Source of the DNA: a virus | DNA: 33,596 nucleotides | Virus record (IMG/VR): IMGVR_UViG_3300031857_000748 | Coordinates: 1 to 33,596 of that record | Reading direction: 5' to 3' (one strand) | Part shown: piece after piece, positions 7,687 to 15,334 of the stretch | How the letters are laid out: the number at the start of each line of letters is the position of its first letter | Position numbering within the stretch: the first letter of the stretch is position 1 | Notes under the pieces: model-generated | What the model saw: only the letters and a program-made list of their open reading frames with translations | What the model was told of the DNA's origin: nothing | The model's database searches: none | Position numbers and translations under genes: made by a program

Positions 7687-10490
7687 TGGCTGAAAGCATC
7701 CATGATTGGGCAGTGAAGTTGGGGATGGTTGTTGACAACGCATCCATCTCAGCTGCTGAAAAGCTGATGGACAACTTCGCTGCCTCCACCGTCAAGAGCA
7801 ATGAACGTATCAAAGCATCTAACGAAGAACGTGCTAGAGCTGAACAACAAGCTCAGAAGATGCGTGAGGGAGAAAAAATCAGACAGGCTAACCTGTCTAT
7901 GGAAGACTCCACAGAAGAACGTAAGGTAAAGCTGGGCGGATTATTTGCAGCTGGTGCTGTCAGTGCTCAGTTGTTCGTTACCGAACTGAAGAACATCAAC
8001 GCTGAATATCGACAGATGGCCTCTGTTGATACATCAGCTGTTGCTAAGTTCGGAGCAGGTGTGCAAGCTCCGTCATTTGAAGCTGAAGCAGCTAGAGCTT
8101 CTGAGCTTGCCAACCTCAAAGCCGACATCATTGCTCGCAGTCGAATTGCTGCACAACAGGCGGCAGATGAGCAGGTAGCAGCAGACAACGCAGCTCTGCT
8201 CTCCTTCCAAGCAAACGCTATGCGTCGTCTTCAGGACGAACAGCAATCAGCTCAACAGCTGAGAGAGATGCGTGACTACTACAGAGCACAAGAAGTTGAA
8301 GCTGCTCGTACAGCTGCAGATCAGATTGCTGCTGCTGAAAGTGCTGCTGCAGATCGGCAGGCTGCTCGTATTGCTGCGTACAACAGAGAAGTACGTAGAG
8401 AGAATAATGATCGATGGAAAGAGTCTGTCAACGCAGCTGCTACAGCATCTGACAGAGAACGTCAGATTGAAGAAGCGAACGCCGCTGCTTCTCGACAGCA
8501 AGCAACTCGGACAGTTGCTTTTGATAGAGAACAGCGTAGAGCAGCTAACGATAGATGGAAAGAGTCTATTGATGCTGCAGGTAGAGCTTCTGCAGCGGAT
8601 CGTGAAGCAGCTACACAACGTGAAAATCTTGATCGTCAGCAGGCTACCAGAACAGCAGCGTACAACAGGGAACAACGCAGAGCTGCTAATGATACGTGGA
8701 AGTGGCAACAGGATCAGATTGGTTCTAGAGCTGCCAATGCTCGTGCTGCTGCTGCTGAAGCTGCTCAGGTAGCACGAGTTAATAATCTGCTTCAGCAGTA
8801 CGGTAATCATGCCGAGAACGTAGCAGCAGACATTGCTTTCCTTAACGCTGCTCATCAGCGGGGTGCAATCTCTACTCAGCAGCATGGTGTGGCTATTGCA
8901 GAAGCAACACGTCGCATGAATGCTATGCGTGGTGGTGCGGGCAACATGGGCTACGCTATTGGCGAACTTGCTCGTGGTGCTGAAGACTTCATCACAGTAA
9001 TGTCAATCACAGGCTTCAAAGCTGAGTCTGTTGGTATGGCTATGCGTGGAGCAGGCAACAACATCAGTCAGGCTACCAACCTGATTGCCGGTCCTCTTGC
9101 TGGTGCTGCTGTAGGTGTTGCTGCTATTCTCGGTGGGCAGTTAGTGTCCTCTTTGATGAAATCAGAAGAAAAGTTTAACACCAATGAACTCGCTTTACGC
9201 AAACTGATCGACACGTACACAGCGTATAACAAAATTGTTGCAGAATCTTTACAGCAGCAAAGTTCTCTCGGTGCGTTCAATGATAAAGGTTTTGATATCA
9301 AAGCTCTCGAATCAAAAATCAAAGAATCAAAGAACGAACTGCCTAAACTCAAGAATGAGTTAGATACACGCGAGAAAGAACTGAAGGCATGGCAGACTCA
9401 AACATTCGACAGCCTCACAGGCAACAGTAATATTGAAGCTGCTCTGGCTCTTATTCAGAATGATCTGGATGAAAATGGCAACAAAACCAACAAAGACATA
9501 GTCGATGCTCTGCGTAAGTCCAAACAAGACGCCGAAGTAAGGCTGAATGAAAGGCTGGCAGACGGATCATTAAGTCTACCTGCGGCACTGGAAGAGTACG
9601 CAAAAGACATGCGTGAAGTAGAGAGGGCTATAAACAGCCGCAGTACTCTACAGACACCAGAAGGTGAAATAGGTGTTAGATACACTTCCGAAGAACTCAT
9701 AGCTGCCGAAAACCTTCTAAGAGATAAAGAAAAACTCTCAGAGTTTGAAGGTAAACGACTAGACTACTTGGAAAAGATAGTAGGAGCAGAAAAAGATATA
9801 GAGAAAATAAATGCCGAGTTAGTCAGACTTGCAGAACTTCGTTTCGCCAAACAATCTGGATTCTCAGTAGATGCTCTGGAACCAATTTATGAAAAGTTAG
9901 AACTTGCCCACGCAACAAACGAAGCTGAAGAGACAGCCATTGCTCACAAGCATCGACTGAATGAGCTTCAGAAAGAGTATGGTGCTTTAGGTGCGTTTGG
10001 TCTGGATCTGGCCAATAAACAACTTGCTGTCGAGATTGAACTTGAAGAAGCTCTCAAACAGAAAAACTCACTGAAAGAGCAAGAGACAGAGAATGAAAAC
10101 AAACTCAAGTCTTTGAAGAAAGACCTGATGGATGTTGATGAGTTGCGAATGCTCGAACGCATGACAGCCGAAGAGCGTAAAGCTTACGAATGGGCTAAGA
10201 AGCGTGCTGAGATAATGATCACAGGTGCTGCCAGTCCGGGTGAGCTTGAGAATATATTTGCTCAGCAAGCTAACTTCCGAATGGCAGAGATTGATCAGGA
10301 GTTTAAGAAATCTGCTCCAGCATACCAGACAGCAGGGAGTAATTTGGCTCAGACAACAGCCTCTATGAACTCAGAAATTCTCAGAGGCATGGGACAGACA
10401 AAAGACAAAGATATGATTAGTGAGTTGAAAGCAATCAAAGAAGCTCTCACTAATCCTCGTGGTGGTATTAAGTTAGTAGAGGTGGACTAA
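7686..10490 (+). CDS. Tape measure protein
   Basis: 934 residues, by far the longest helical protein in the tail cluster; it sets tail length and is extruded with the DNA. Residues ~20-370 are Ala/Arg/Gln/Glu-rich coiled coil, including three ~47-residue repeats (separate entry). A hydrophobic stretch GPLAGAAVGVAAILGGQLVSSL at about residues 463-486 matches the central membrane-prone segment of tape measures. Residues ~530-860 are again charged coiled coil. The ATG at 7686 overlaps the chaperone stop (TGATG), and the TAA overlaps the next ATG (TAATG). The length would correspond to a tail of roughly 140 nm by the usual 1.5 Å per residue rule, an estimate only. Confidence 0.9.
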   Translation: MAESIHDWAVKLGMVVDNASISAAEKLMDNFAASTVKSNERIKASNEERARAEQQAQKMREGEKIRQANLSMEDSTEERKVKLGGLFAAGAVSAQLFVTELKNINAEYRQMASVDTSAVAKFGAGVQAPSFEAEAARASELANLKADIIARSRIAAQQAADEQVAADNAALLSFQANAMRRLQDEQQSAQQLREMRDYYRAQEVEAARTAADQIAAAESAAADRQAARIAAYNREVRRENNDRWKESVNAAATASDRERQIEEANAAASRQQATRTVAFDREQRRAANDRWKESIDAAGRASAADREAATQRENLDRQQATRTAAYNREQRRAANDTWKWQQDQIGSRAANARAAAAEAAQVARVNNLLQQYGNHAENVAADIAFLNAAHQRGAISTQQHGVAIAEATRRMNAMRGGAGNMGYAIGELARGAEDFITVMSITGFKAESVGMAMRGAGNNISQATNLIAGPLAGAAVGVAAILGGQLVSSLMKSEEKFNTNELALRKLIDTYTAYNKIVAESLQQQSSLGAFNDKGFDIKALESKIKESKNELPKLKNELDTREKELKAWQTQTFDSLTGNSNIEAALALIQNDLDENGNKTNKDIVDALRKSKQDAEVRLNERLADGSLSLPAALEEYAKDMREVERAINSRSTLQTPEGEIGVRYTSEELIAAENLLRDKEKLSEFEGKRLDYLEKIVGAEKDIEKINAELVRLAELRFAKQSGFSVDALEPIYEKLELAHATNEAEETAIAHKHRLNELQKEYGALGAFGLDLANKQLAVEIELEEALKQKNSLKEQETENENKLKSLKKDLMDVDELRMLERMTAEERKAYEWAKKRAEIMITGAASPGELENIFAQQANFRMAEIDQEFKKSAPAYQTAGSNLAQTTASMNSEILRGMGQTKDKDMISELKAIKEALTNPRGGIKLVEVD
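8346..8712 (+). repeat. Three ~47-residue coiled-coil repeats in the tape measure
   Basis: Units begin near nt 8359, 8503 and 8641 (steps of 144 and 138 nt). Each carries a QAxRTxAYNRE-RRAANDRWKES pattern followed by an Ala/Glu-rich spacer. Protein similarity is clear and DNA similarity lower, so the duplication is not very recent. Confidence 0.75.
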
Positions 10491-11533
10491 TGGCTGCAGG
10501 CATTAAGAAGATTCATGGCTTCCTTCAGGAAGAACAGGATATTCGTCCTTTCTTCAATCGCACTGAGATCAAAGAAGTAGTCCGTGTTGAGATGAACACG
10601 ACTAGCTTTGGTCTGCAGGACAATGCGATTGATATGATTGAGTTCCTGCCTTCCTTCGCCTCTGGTCCGGGCGATCCAAGTATCAATCCTCTCGGTATAA
10701 CGTTCACGCTGTACCAATCGCCTCACCCAAAAGCTGCAAGCTTAGTGCTGCTTGAATGTTCCGGTATCAAGCGTGTCTCTGGTAGTGGTACGTTCTATGA
10801 CGTAACATTAAACTATGGCAACTTCATTCCCGGTGAAATCACCACCGTAGAGAACTCCAACAGCCCGAATCCCGGCACACCAATTGTTAGTCCTCTACAA
10901 CAACCCCCTGTATGGTCTTCAAGCAGTAACATTGTCCAGAAGCAGACAATGACTAAACCGAATGGAGATCCTATCATACATGAGAACGGATTAGCTCTTA
11001 CTTCACCTATCACTTACGAAGAATCTCATACAGTCCATACATGGAGCTTTAATGTCAACTACACCAGTATTAACTACAGCAGTGACATTGCCTCTTACGT
11101 TGGTTTTGTAGGTAAAAAAACAAACACATTATTTGGTATTAGAGCTTCCTATTGGAAATTCACCGCAGCTTCGGCTCAAGAAATGCGTGAAAGTTATGGA
11201 ACAGGTAAACAGAGAGTTAAATTCCACTACTTAAAATGCCAAGTAAGTTTTGAATACAATCCAAGTGACTGGGTAAATGATGCAAAACTCTACTCTCGCA
11301 GCACATGTCAAAGAGTCAATGGTGAGCTCATCCCAATTAAAATCAATGACTTAGGAGACAGAGCACAAGAACCGTGGATACTACAGATCAAAGAACCTGA
11401 TGGCGACTGTTTTGCTGTACCTTATAACGTAAACCCCCCCGATACGAGTCTGTACGCTGAACTTAAAACAGGCTACCCACAGACAGCAAACATCGGTATT
11501 GTTCCTTCAACTTATGGATTGAGCATACCATGA
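10490..11533 (+). CDS. Tail protein downstream of tape measure (possible distal tail protein)
   Basis: 347 residues with no family I can name. It is predicted to be mostly beta (SPHPKAASLVLLECSGIKRVSGSG, DVTLNYGNFIPGEITTVE, HTVHTWSFNVNYTSINYSSD). A low-complexity Pro/Ser stretch lies near residue 125-145 (SPNPGTPIVSPLQQPPVWSS). The slot after the tape measure normally holds the distal tail or minor tail protein, the base on which adhesins assemble, so a structural tail role is likely. It is coupled on both sides: TAATG at its start and ATGA at its end. Confidence 0.5.
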   Translation: MAAGIKKIHGFLQEEQDIRPFFNRTEIKEVVRVEMNTTSFGLQDNAIDMIEFLPSFASGPGDPSINPLGITFTLYQSPHPKAASLVLLECSGIKRVSGSGTFYDVTLNYGNFIPGEITTVENSNSPNPGTPIVSPLQQPPVWSSSSNIVQKQTMTKPNGDPIIHENGLALTSPITYEESHTVHTWSFNVNYTSINYSSDIASYVGFVGKKTNTLFGIRASYWKFTAASAQEMRESYGTGKQRVKFHYLKCQVSFEYNPSDWVNDAKLYSRSTCQRVNGELIPIKINDLGDRAQEPWILQIKEPDGDCFAVPYNVNPPDTSLYAELKTGYPQTANIGIVPSTYGLSIP

Positions 11534-11895
11534 CACAAGAATTTGGTGTATATGATCCGGCTACGGCAAAAGAGATCAAACGTCGTGTAATGGGGGACTC
11601 TCGTAGTACAAAGCTCGGGTATGACTCTGAATCCGGACCATTACAGTCAGAGTACTATGGTGTACTAACTGAAAATCTAGCAGCAGCTACGAACCCTTAC
11701 GCTGGTTGGACAAAAGCAAAAGTCAGAATCCTTATGTATTCTGATTATAGTGCTCGTAATATGGTGCCTGCAAGCGGAGATGAAGCGTTGATTGAAGCTA
11801 TAAACAGGTCTACAAGTTTGAGTGCGTCTTCTGGTAAATTCGTTATAATCAAACAGATTATGAATGAATGGGCTTTTATTTGGGTAGATTGCTGA
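11530..11895 (+). CDS. Small tail-cluster protein, unrecognised
   Basis: 121 residues, with no recognised motif. It starts MTQEFGVYDPATAKEIKRRV, has a mixed helix/strand centre, and ends with a strand pair KFVIIKQIMNEWAFIWVDC. The ATG overlaps the previous stop (ATGA). It sits between two tail proteins, so it is probably a structural or assembly component of the tail tip. The stop at 11895 lies just ahead of the likely GTG start of the next gene. Confidence 0.5.
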   Translation: MTQEFGVYDPATAKEIKRRVMGDSRSTKLGYDSESGPLQSEYYGVLTENLAAATNPYAGWTKAKVRILMYSDYSARNMVPASGDEALIEAINRSTSLSASSGKFVIIKQIMNEWAFIWVDC

Positions 11896-11903
11896 GGTGT
11901 ATT

Positions 11904-14900
11904 GTGGGCAGACCTCCTGCGTGTCATTGTATCTGTGGTAGTGAAGGTTGTACAGGTTGTACGCTAAACTCTAGCTTAAATATAGTAGAACTTACTTTTG
12001 ATGGAGCATTCTCGTGGGGAGTAACAGATGCCGAAGAAACAGGGATCGTAATGGAGTACGATCCGGACCCAATCACCTTAGACCCTGTAATTGTAACTGT
12101 CGATATAGTCCAATACGCCAGTGATTTGACCAATCTGAGCGGAACTTTAACGCTATTAAAACGACCCAATAATACAGCTGTAAGTCTGGCTTCATCTCTT
12201 CACTCCCCCAGAAATGCTTGTGAGTGGTATGTAGACTTTCCGAGAGTATTTCAATACTTATACGGAATAGCTTGCTTTGATGACGAAAGTCCTTTCGATG
12301 AGTACAACTTTCCATTAGTAGCTGAGATGCTGCAGGAATACGTACCCGTCAACTCCGATAATGAAGAGTCTTCATGGGATAGAGAACTAATACTCACCAT
12401 AGACGCAACAGGAGAGACACAAACAGTTGAATTCACAGAGTCTACGTTATGGACTATCCCAGAAGACGTACAGACAATTGATGCTGAACTGTGGGGTGGA
12501 GGTGCTTGCGGTGGTGTTCCTGAAACTGAAAGATCATTTCTTCCTTCAGTAGACGTTACAAACATTGGTTTGTGGGTAGCAGAAGGTGCCTCTCCATTAT
12601 GGCAGTGTATCAATGAAGTGCCTGTATCTGACACCGACTACATCTATTCCCCCGCAAGTGCTGTTTGCACTTACGAGACAAAGTTATCGACAAATAGTTT
12701 GTTTCCTTCTCCAGCAGAGAACACACTTACACTACATTACAGAATGTGTAAAAGTGATGCTGATGGTGTCCATTCAATTTCTGCTCAAGTAGAAACTGCC
12801 CGTCCATCAAACAATGTCAACACTGAGTGGGATGTGTTTGCCCATACTAATATCGATGAAACAGTAGAATCCCCCTCTGCTGGTGACGGAAACGTTTGTT
12901 CAACATCCCCACCAGCTGCCTTCATTGTCCGTGCAGCAGACTCCGAACTCGACGAAATAGTTACGCAACCATCAGCCGGAGATGGAACTTATCTAAGTTT
13001 CTCAGACCCACTAGCTCCCAACACCAACGTCTATACATTTGAGTTACAGTCAACAGCAGAAACTTCAATCCCAACTAACATTACAGCTTGGATGTTGCTT
13101 CGCTATGACTCAAACAGTGACGCAGAAATCACACAAGTACGTTTACGCTCTGCTGGAACATTTTACACAGGAACAATTAGTGGATTGCCTGATTCTGGAC
13201 TATGGGCATGGGTAAGAGTTGATTTTTCAGGCACATTCACTAATCCGTCAGTAGCAGACTACGCGATTGAGATAACCACACACTACTACACCATCGATGG
13301 TCGTCTAGATGTGGACGCAGTTTACATTGAATGTGACGGTGGAGAACCTCCATTTACAAGAGTACAACGATGGGGAATGTCTACAATAAATGTTCTTGCA
13401 GTTGTTGATCAATATGACCTATACATTCGCTGGAGGGTAGATGCTGCAAATCTCAGCAGTGTAACATTAGTTCGTGTTCAAATTAACGGTAGTTGGTTTA
13501 CATTCACGATGGACAACATGCCCACCGATAATACTTGGGTATGGGCACGTGGTGTGCGTACTGGTAATTTTGCAGCAGCATCGACAGCAGCATATGTCTT
13601 AGAAGTAACAGCTGTACACAGCAGCACAGTCGGTATAGTTGAAATTGATGCAGCTTATCTTAAAGCAACAATAACTGGTTCACGTATCAGTACCACAGTG
13701 AGTTTGCGAGCAGGAAGTAGTGTTATTCTAAGTAATACTCATGCTCTACCTACGCATCCAACAGACTACGCTATCACACTCACTGATCCTCAAAAAGCCC
13801 TATTAACTTCTTATAACGATTTGAGAGTAAGGTTTGTTACAACTGACTCTGGAGGAGAAACAGGATTTGAACGAGGATGTTCTGTATTTGGGACAAGGCT
13901 AGCTGCCACAACACCCTACGTTGGCACGGGTGGAGGTGGTGGTGGTATGTACGGTAGAAGAGAACGCCTAGGTGTAGGTTTTGGCGGATCAACACTAACC
14001 ATCGTTGTTGGACAGGGGGGAACACCGGAATCTCCAGATGGAGGAACGTCGTACATCAGTGCGATAAATAGTGCTCATGCTGCTGGCGGTAAAACAGCAA
14101 ATGCTTTAGTTGGAGGTCTTGGTGGGACACCTATAACAACAGGCAACACTGTAGTGTTCTCTGGTGGAGATGGCGGCACCGCTAGTCTAACAGGAGGAGG
14201 TGGTGGTAGCTCCGCAGGACCAACCATTAGAGGTAATGATGGAGGGGATGGAGATGGTTTCGGTGTAACAGGTGGTGGAGGGGGTGCTGCTGTTACTGAA
14301 GGTGGAGCTGGTGGGAGAGGTGGTTCCGGTACGCTTGCTGCTACAAATGGTACATTCCCCGGTGGAGGTGGTGGCGGATGTGGTACATACAATAACATTC
14401 CGGGGAATGGTGCTCCGGGAAAAATCAGAATTACGTACACTCCGGGAGGTAGGTGTGGAAAATGTGTTATGCACATACCAGATTTATGTGAACTTCCACC
14501 GGGATCTGGACCGTCCAACGATTTAGCAACCTACCATTGTAGAAATGGAATATTAAATACCGCAGCAATGCTGTATTTAGACTATGGGTATCTTCCCAAT
14601 TCACAGGGACTCTATTTTGTACCGATACCAAACGTAGTTGTTGGTCAGCCAGTAAGAAAATTATATTGGGTATTGGATGTTGAATTCAATATACACAGGG
14701 CGATAAAAGCCGACCAATCAGGGTACTCTTGTAATAGTTATGTACCGGGTGGTATTTCTAATAAGCAACCAGGATTACGTCCGATAAACTTAGGAGGTTT
14801 CTGGAATGTCAGATACACAGATGTGTACGAACCATTTGGGCGAGAAAGCGAACCAAAACTAATAGCGAGGTTTGCAAAAATAGTAGATTGTGAAACAGAT

Positions 14901-15014
14901 TTACCAAACACAGATATCGTTCTTCAATACAACGGCTTAGCTCGTTCAACAGAATGTATAGCTGGCATCTCTGGTTTATCCATTCCTTCTTCAGCGACAA
15001 TCAAAATACTATGA
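11904..15014 (+). CDS. Large tail-tip / adhesin-like protein with split glycine-rich domain
   Basis: 1036 residues from GTG 11904, chosen because GAGG lies six bases upstream. An in-frame ATG at 11868 lacks a ribosome-binding site and would overlap the previous gene. The N terminus is Cys-rich (CHCICGSEGCTGC, residues ~8-20). A TLWTIPEDVQTIDAELWGGGACGG segment at about residues 178-202 looks like the opening of the glycine-rich phage tail domain. That domain resumes only at ~residue 670 and runs to ~850, with repeated GGGGG blocks and the GSTLTIVVGQGG strand. The ~465-residue insertion holds two related beta domains (about residues 390-480 and 510-595). A second Cys pair (GGRCGKC) opens the C-terminal ~185 residues. 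Likely a host-contact protein; the receptor is unknown. Confidence 0.68.
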   Translation: MGRPPACHCICGSEGCTGCTLNSSLNIVELTFDGAFSWGVTDAEETGIVMEYDPDPITLDPVIVTVDIVQYASDLTNLSGTLTLLKRPNNTAVSLASSLHSPRNACEWYVDFPRVFQYLYGIACFDDESPFDEYNFPLVAEMLQEYVPVNSDNEESSWDRELILTIDATGETQTVEFTESTLWTIPEDVQTIDAELWGGGACGGVPETERSFLPSVDVTNIGLWVAEGASPLWQCINEVPVSDTDYIYSPASAVCTYETKLSTNSLFPSPAENTLTLHYRMCKSDADGVHSISAQVETARPSNNVNTEWDVFAHTNIDETVESPSAGDGNVCSTSPPAAFIVRAADSELDEIVTQPSAGDGTYLSFSDPLAPNTNVYTFELQSTAETSIPTNITAWMLLRYDSNSDAEITQVRLRSAGTFYTGTISGLPDSGLWAWVRVDFSGTFTNPSVADYAIEITTHYYTIDGRLDVDAVYIECDGGEPPFTRVQRWGMSTINVLAVVDQYDLYIRWRVDAANLSSVTLVRVQINGSWFTFTMDNMPTDNTWVWARGVRTGNFAAASTAAYVLEVTAVHSSTVGIVEIDAAYLKATITGSRISTTVSLRAGSSVILSNTHALPTHPTDYAITLTDPQKALLTSYNDLRVRFVTTDSGGETGFERGCSVFGTRLAATTPYVGTGGGGGGMYGRRERLGVGFGGSTLTIVVGQGGTPESPDGGTSYISAINSAHAAGGKTANALVGGLGGTPITTGNTVVFSGGDGGTASLTGGGGGSSAGPTIRGNDGGDGDGFGVTGGGGGAAVTEGGAGGRGGSGTLAATNGTFPGGGGGGCGTYNNIPGNGAPGKIRITYTPGGRCGKCVMHIPDLCELPPGSGPSNDLATYHCRNGILNTAAMLYLDYGYLPNSQGLYFVPIPNVVVGQPVRKLYWVLDVEFNIHRAIKADQSGYSCNSYVPGGISNKQPGLRPINLGGFWNVRYTDVYEPFGRESEPKLIARFAKIVDCETDLPNTDIVLQYNGLARSTECIAGISGLSIPSSATIKIL
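13084..13670 (+). repeat. Two tandem ~90-residue beta domains in the tail protein
   Basis: Segment one (ITAWMLLRYD... VDAVYIECDG, about 13084-13340) and segment two (YDLYIRWRVD... IDAAYLKAT, about 13411-13670) share the order R-x-D, VRxRSAGTFYT / VRVQINGSWFT, a W-x-W-x-R strand (WAWVRV / WVWARG), a Y-x-x-E-V/I-T strand and a D-A-V/A-Y end. They look like duplicated jelly-roll-type modules. Confidence 0.65.
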
Positions 15015-15334
15015 CATGCGATTACAACAAGCACGGTATCTGCACTCACCCAGATAAAATTGGGGATAGGAACATCACAGATGATGACTGCGATATCTGT
15101 AAGCTAGTCGATCTGCATAAAAAAACTTCTTGCAGACACAAAGGATCTGCAAGAAGTTGTTGTGTAGATTTGCATATATGTCGTAAATTAAAAAAGGATT
15201 GTGTTGAGTCCTTAATCAAATTTACGCAATACAAATCTGAAACTGATCACCCAGAACTATTTCAAGAACGAATAGTTTGTTGTGAGACATGCGAGTATAA
15301 CACTATATTTCAACTTCCTTCTCAGGAATCCTAA
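15011..15334 (+). CDS. Cys-rich small protein at the end of the tail cluster
   Basis: 107 residues from ATG 15011, which overlaps the previous stop (ATGA). Twelve cysteines occur: residues 3, 11, 27, 30, 41, 50, 51, 57, 64, 90, 91 and 94, several in CxxC or CC pairs (CDIC, CC, CCETC) with nearby histidines. This suggests zinc binding or disulfides. The preceding tail protein also has CxC/CxxC clusters at both ends, so the two may interact. I recognise no family. The last 32 bases overlap the 3' end of the convergent helicase gene, and the helicase terminator hairpin lies within its coding sequence at about codons 38-50. Confidence 0.6.
   Translation: MTCDYNKHGICTHPDKIGDRNITDDDCDICKLVDLHKKTSCRHKGSARSCCVDLHICRKLKKDCVESLIKFTQYKSETDHPELFQERIVCCETCEYNTIFQLPSQES
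15118..15158 (-). terminator. Intrinsic terminator for the leftward helicase transcript
   Basis: AACTTCTTGCAGA (15124-15136) and TCTGCAAGAAGTT (15146-15158) form a perfect 13-bp stem with a 9-nt loop. On the minus strand it runs straight into seven consecutive T bases (complement of 15119-15125). It lies about 145 bp beyond the helicase stop codon, inside the opposing Cys-rich gene. Confidence 0.85.

Noticed and set aside
8247-8885. 212-residue antisense frame within the tape measure
   Set aside because: Ser/Leu/Cys-rich mirror of the Ala/Arg/Gln repeats; a composition artefact.
11868-11903. ATG 11868 as start of the large tail protein
   Set aside because: No ribosome-binding site and a 28-bp overlap with the previous gene; GTG 11904 with GAGG six bases upstream fits better.
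14075-14518. 147-residue Pro-rich antisense frame
   Set aside because: It is the complement of the glycine-rich tail domain (GGN read backwards as proline codons), with no start signal.
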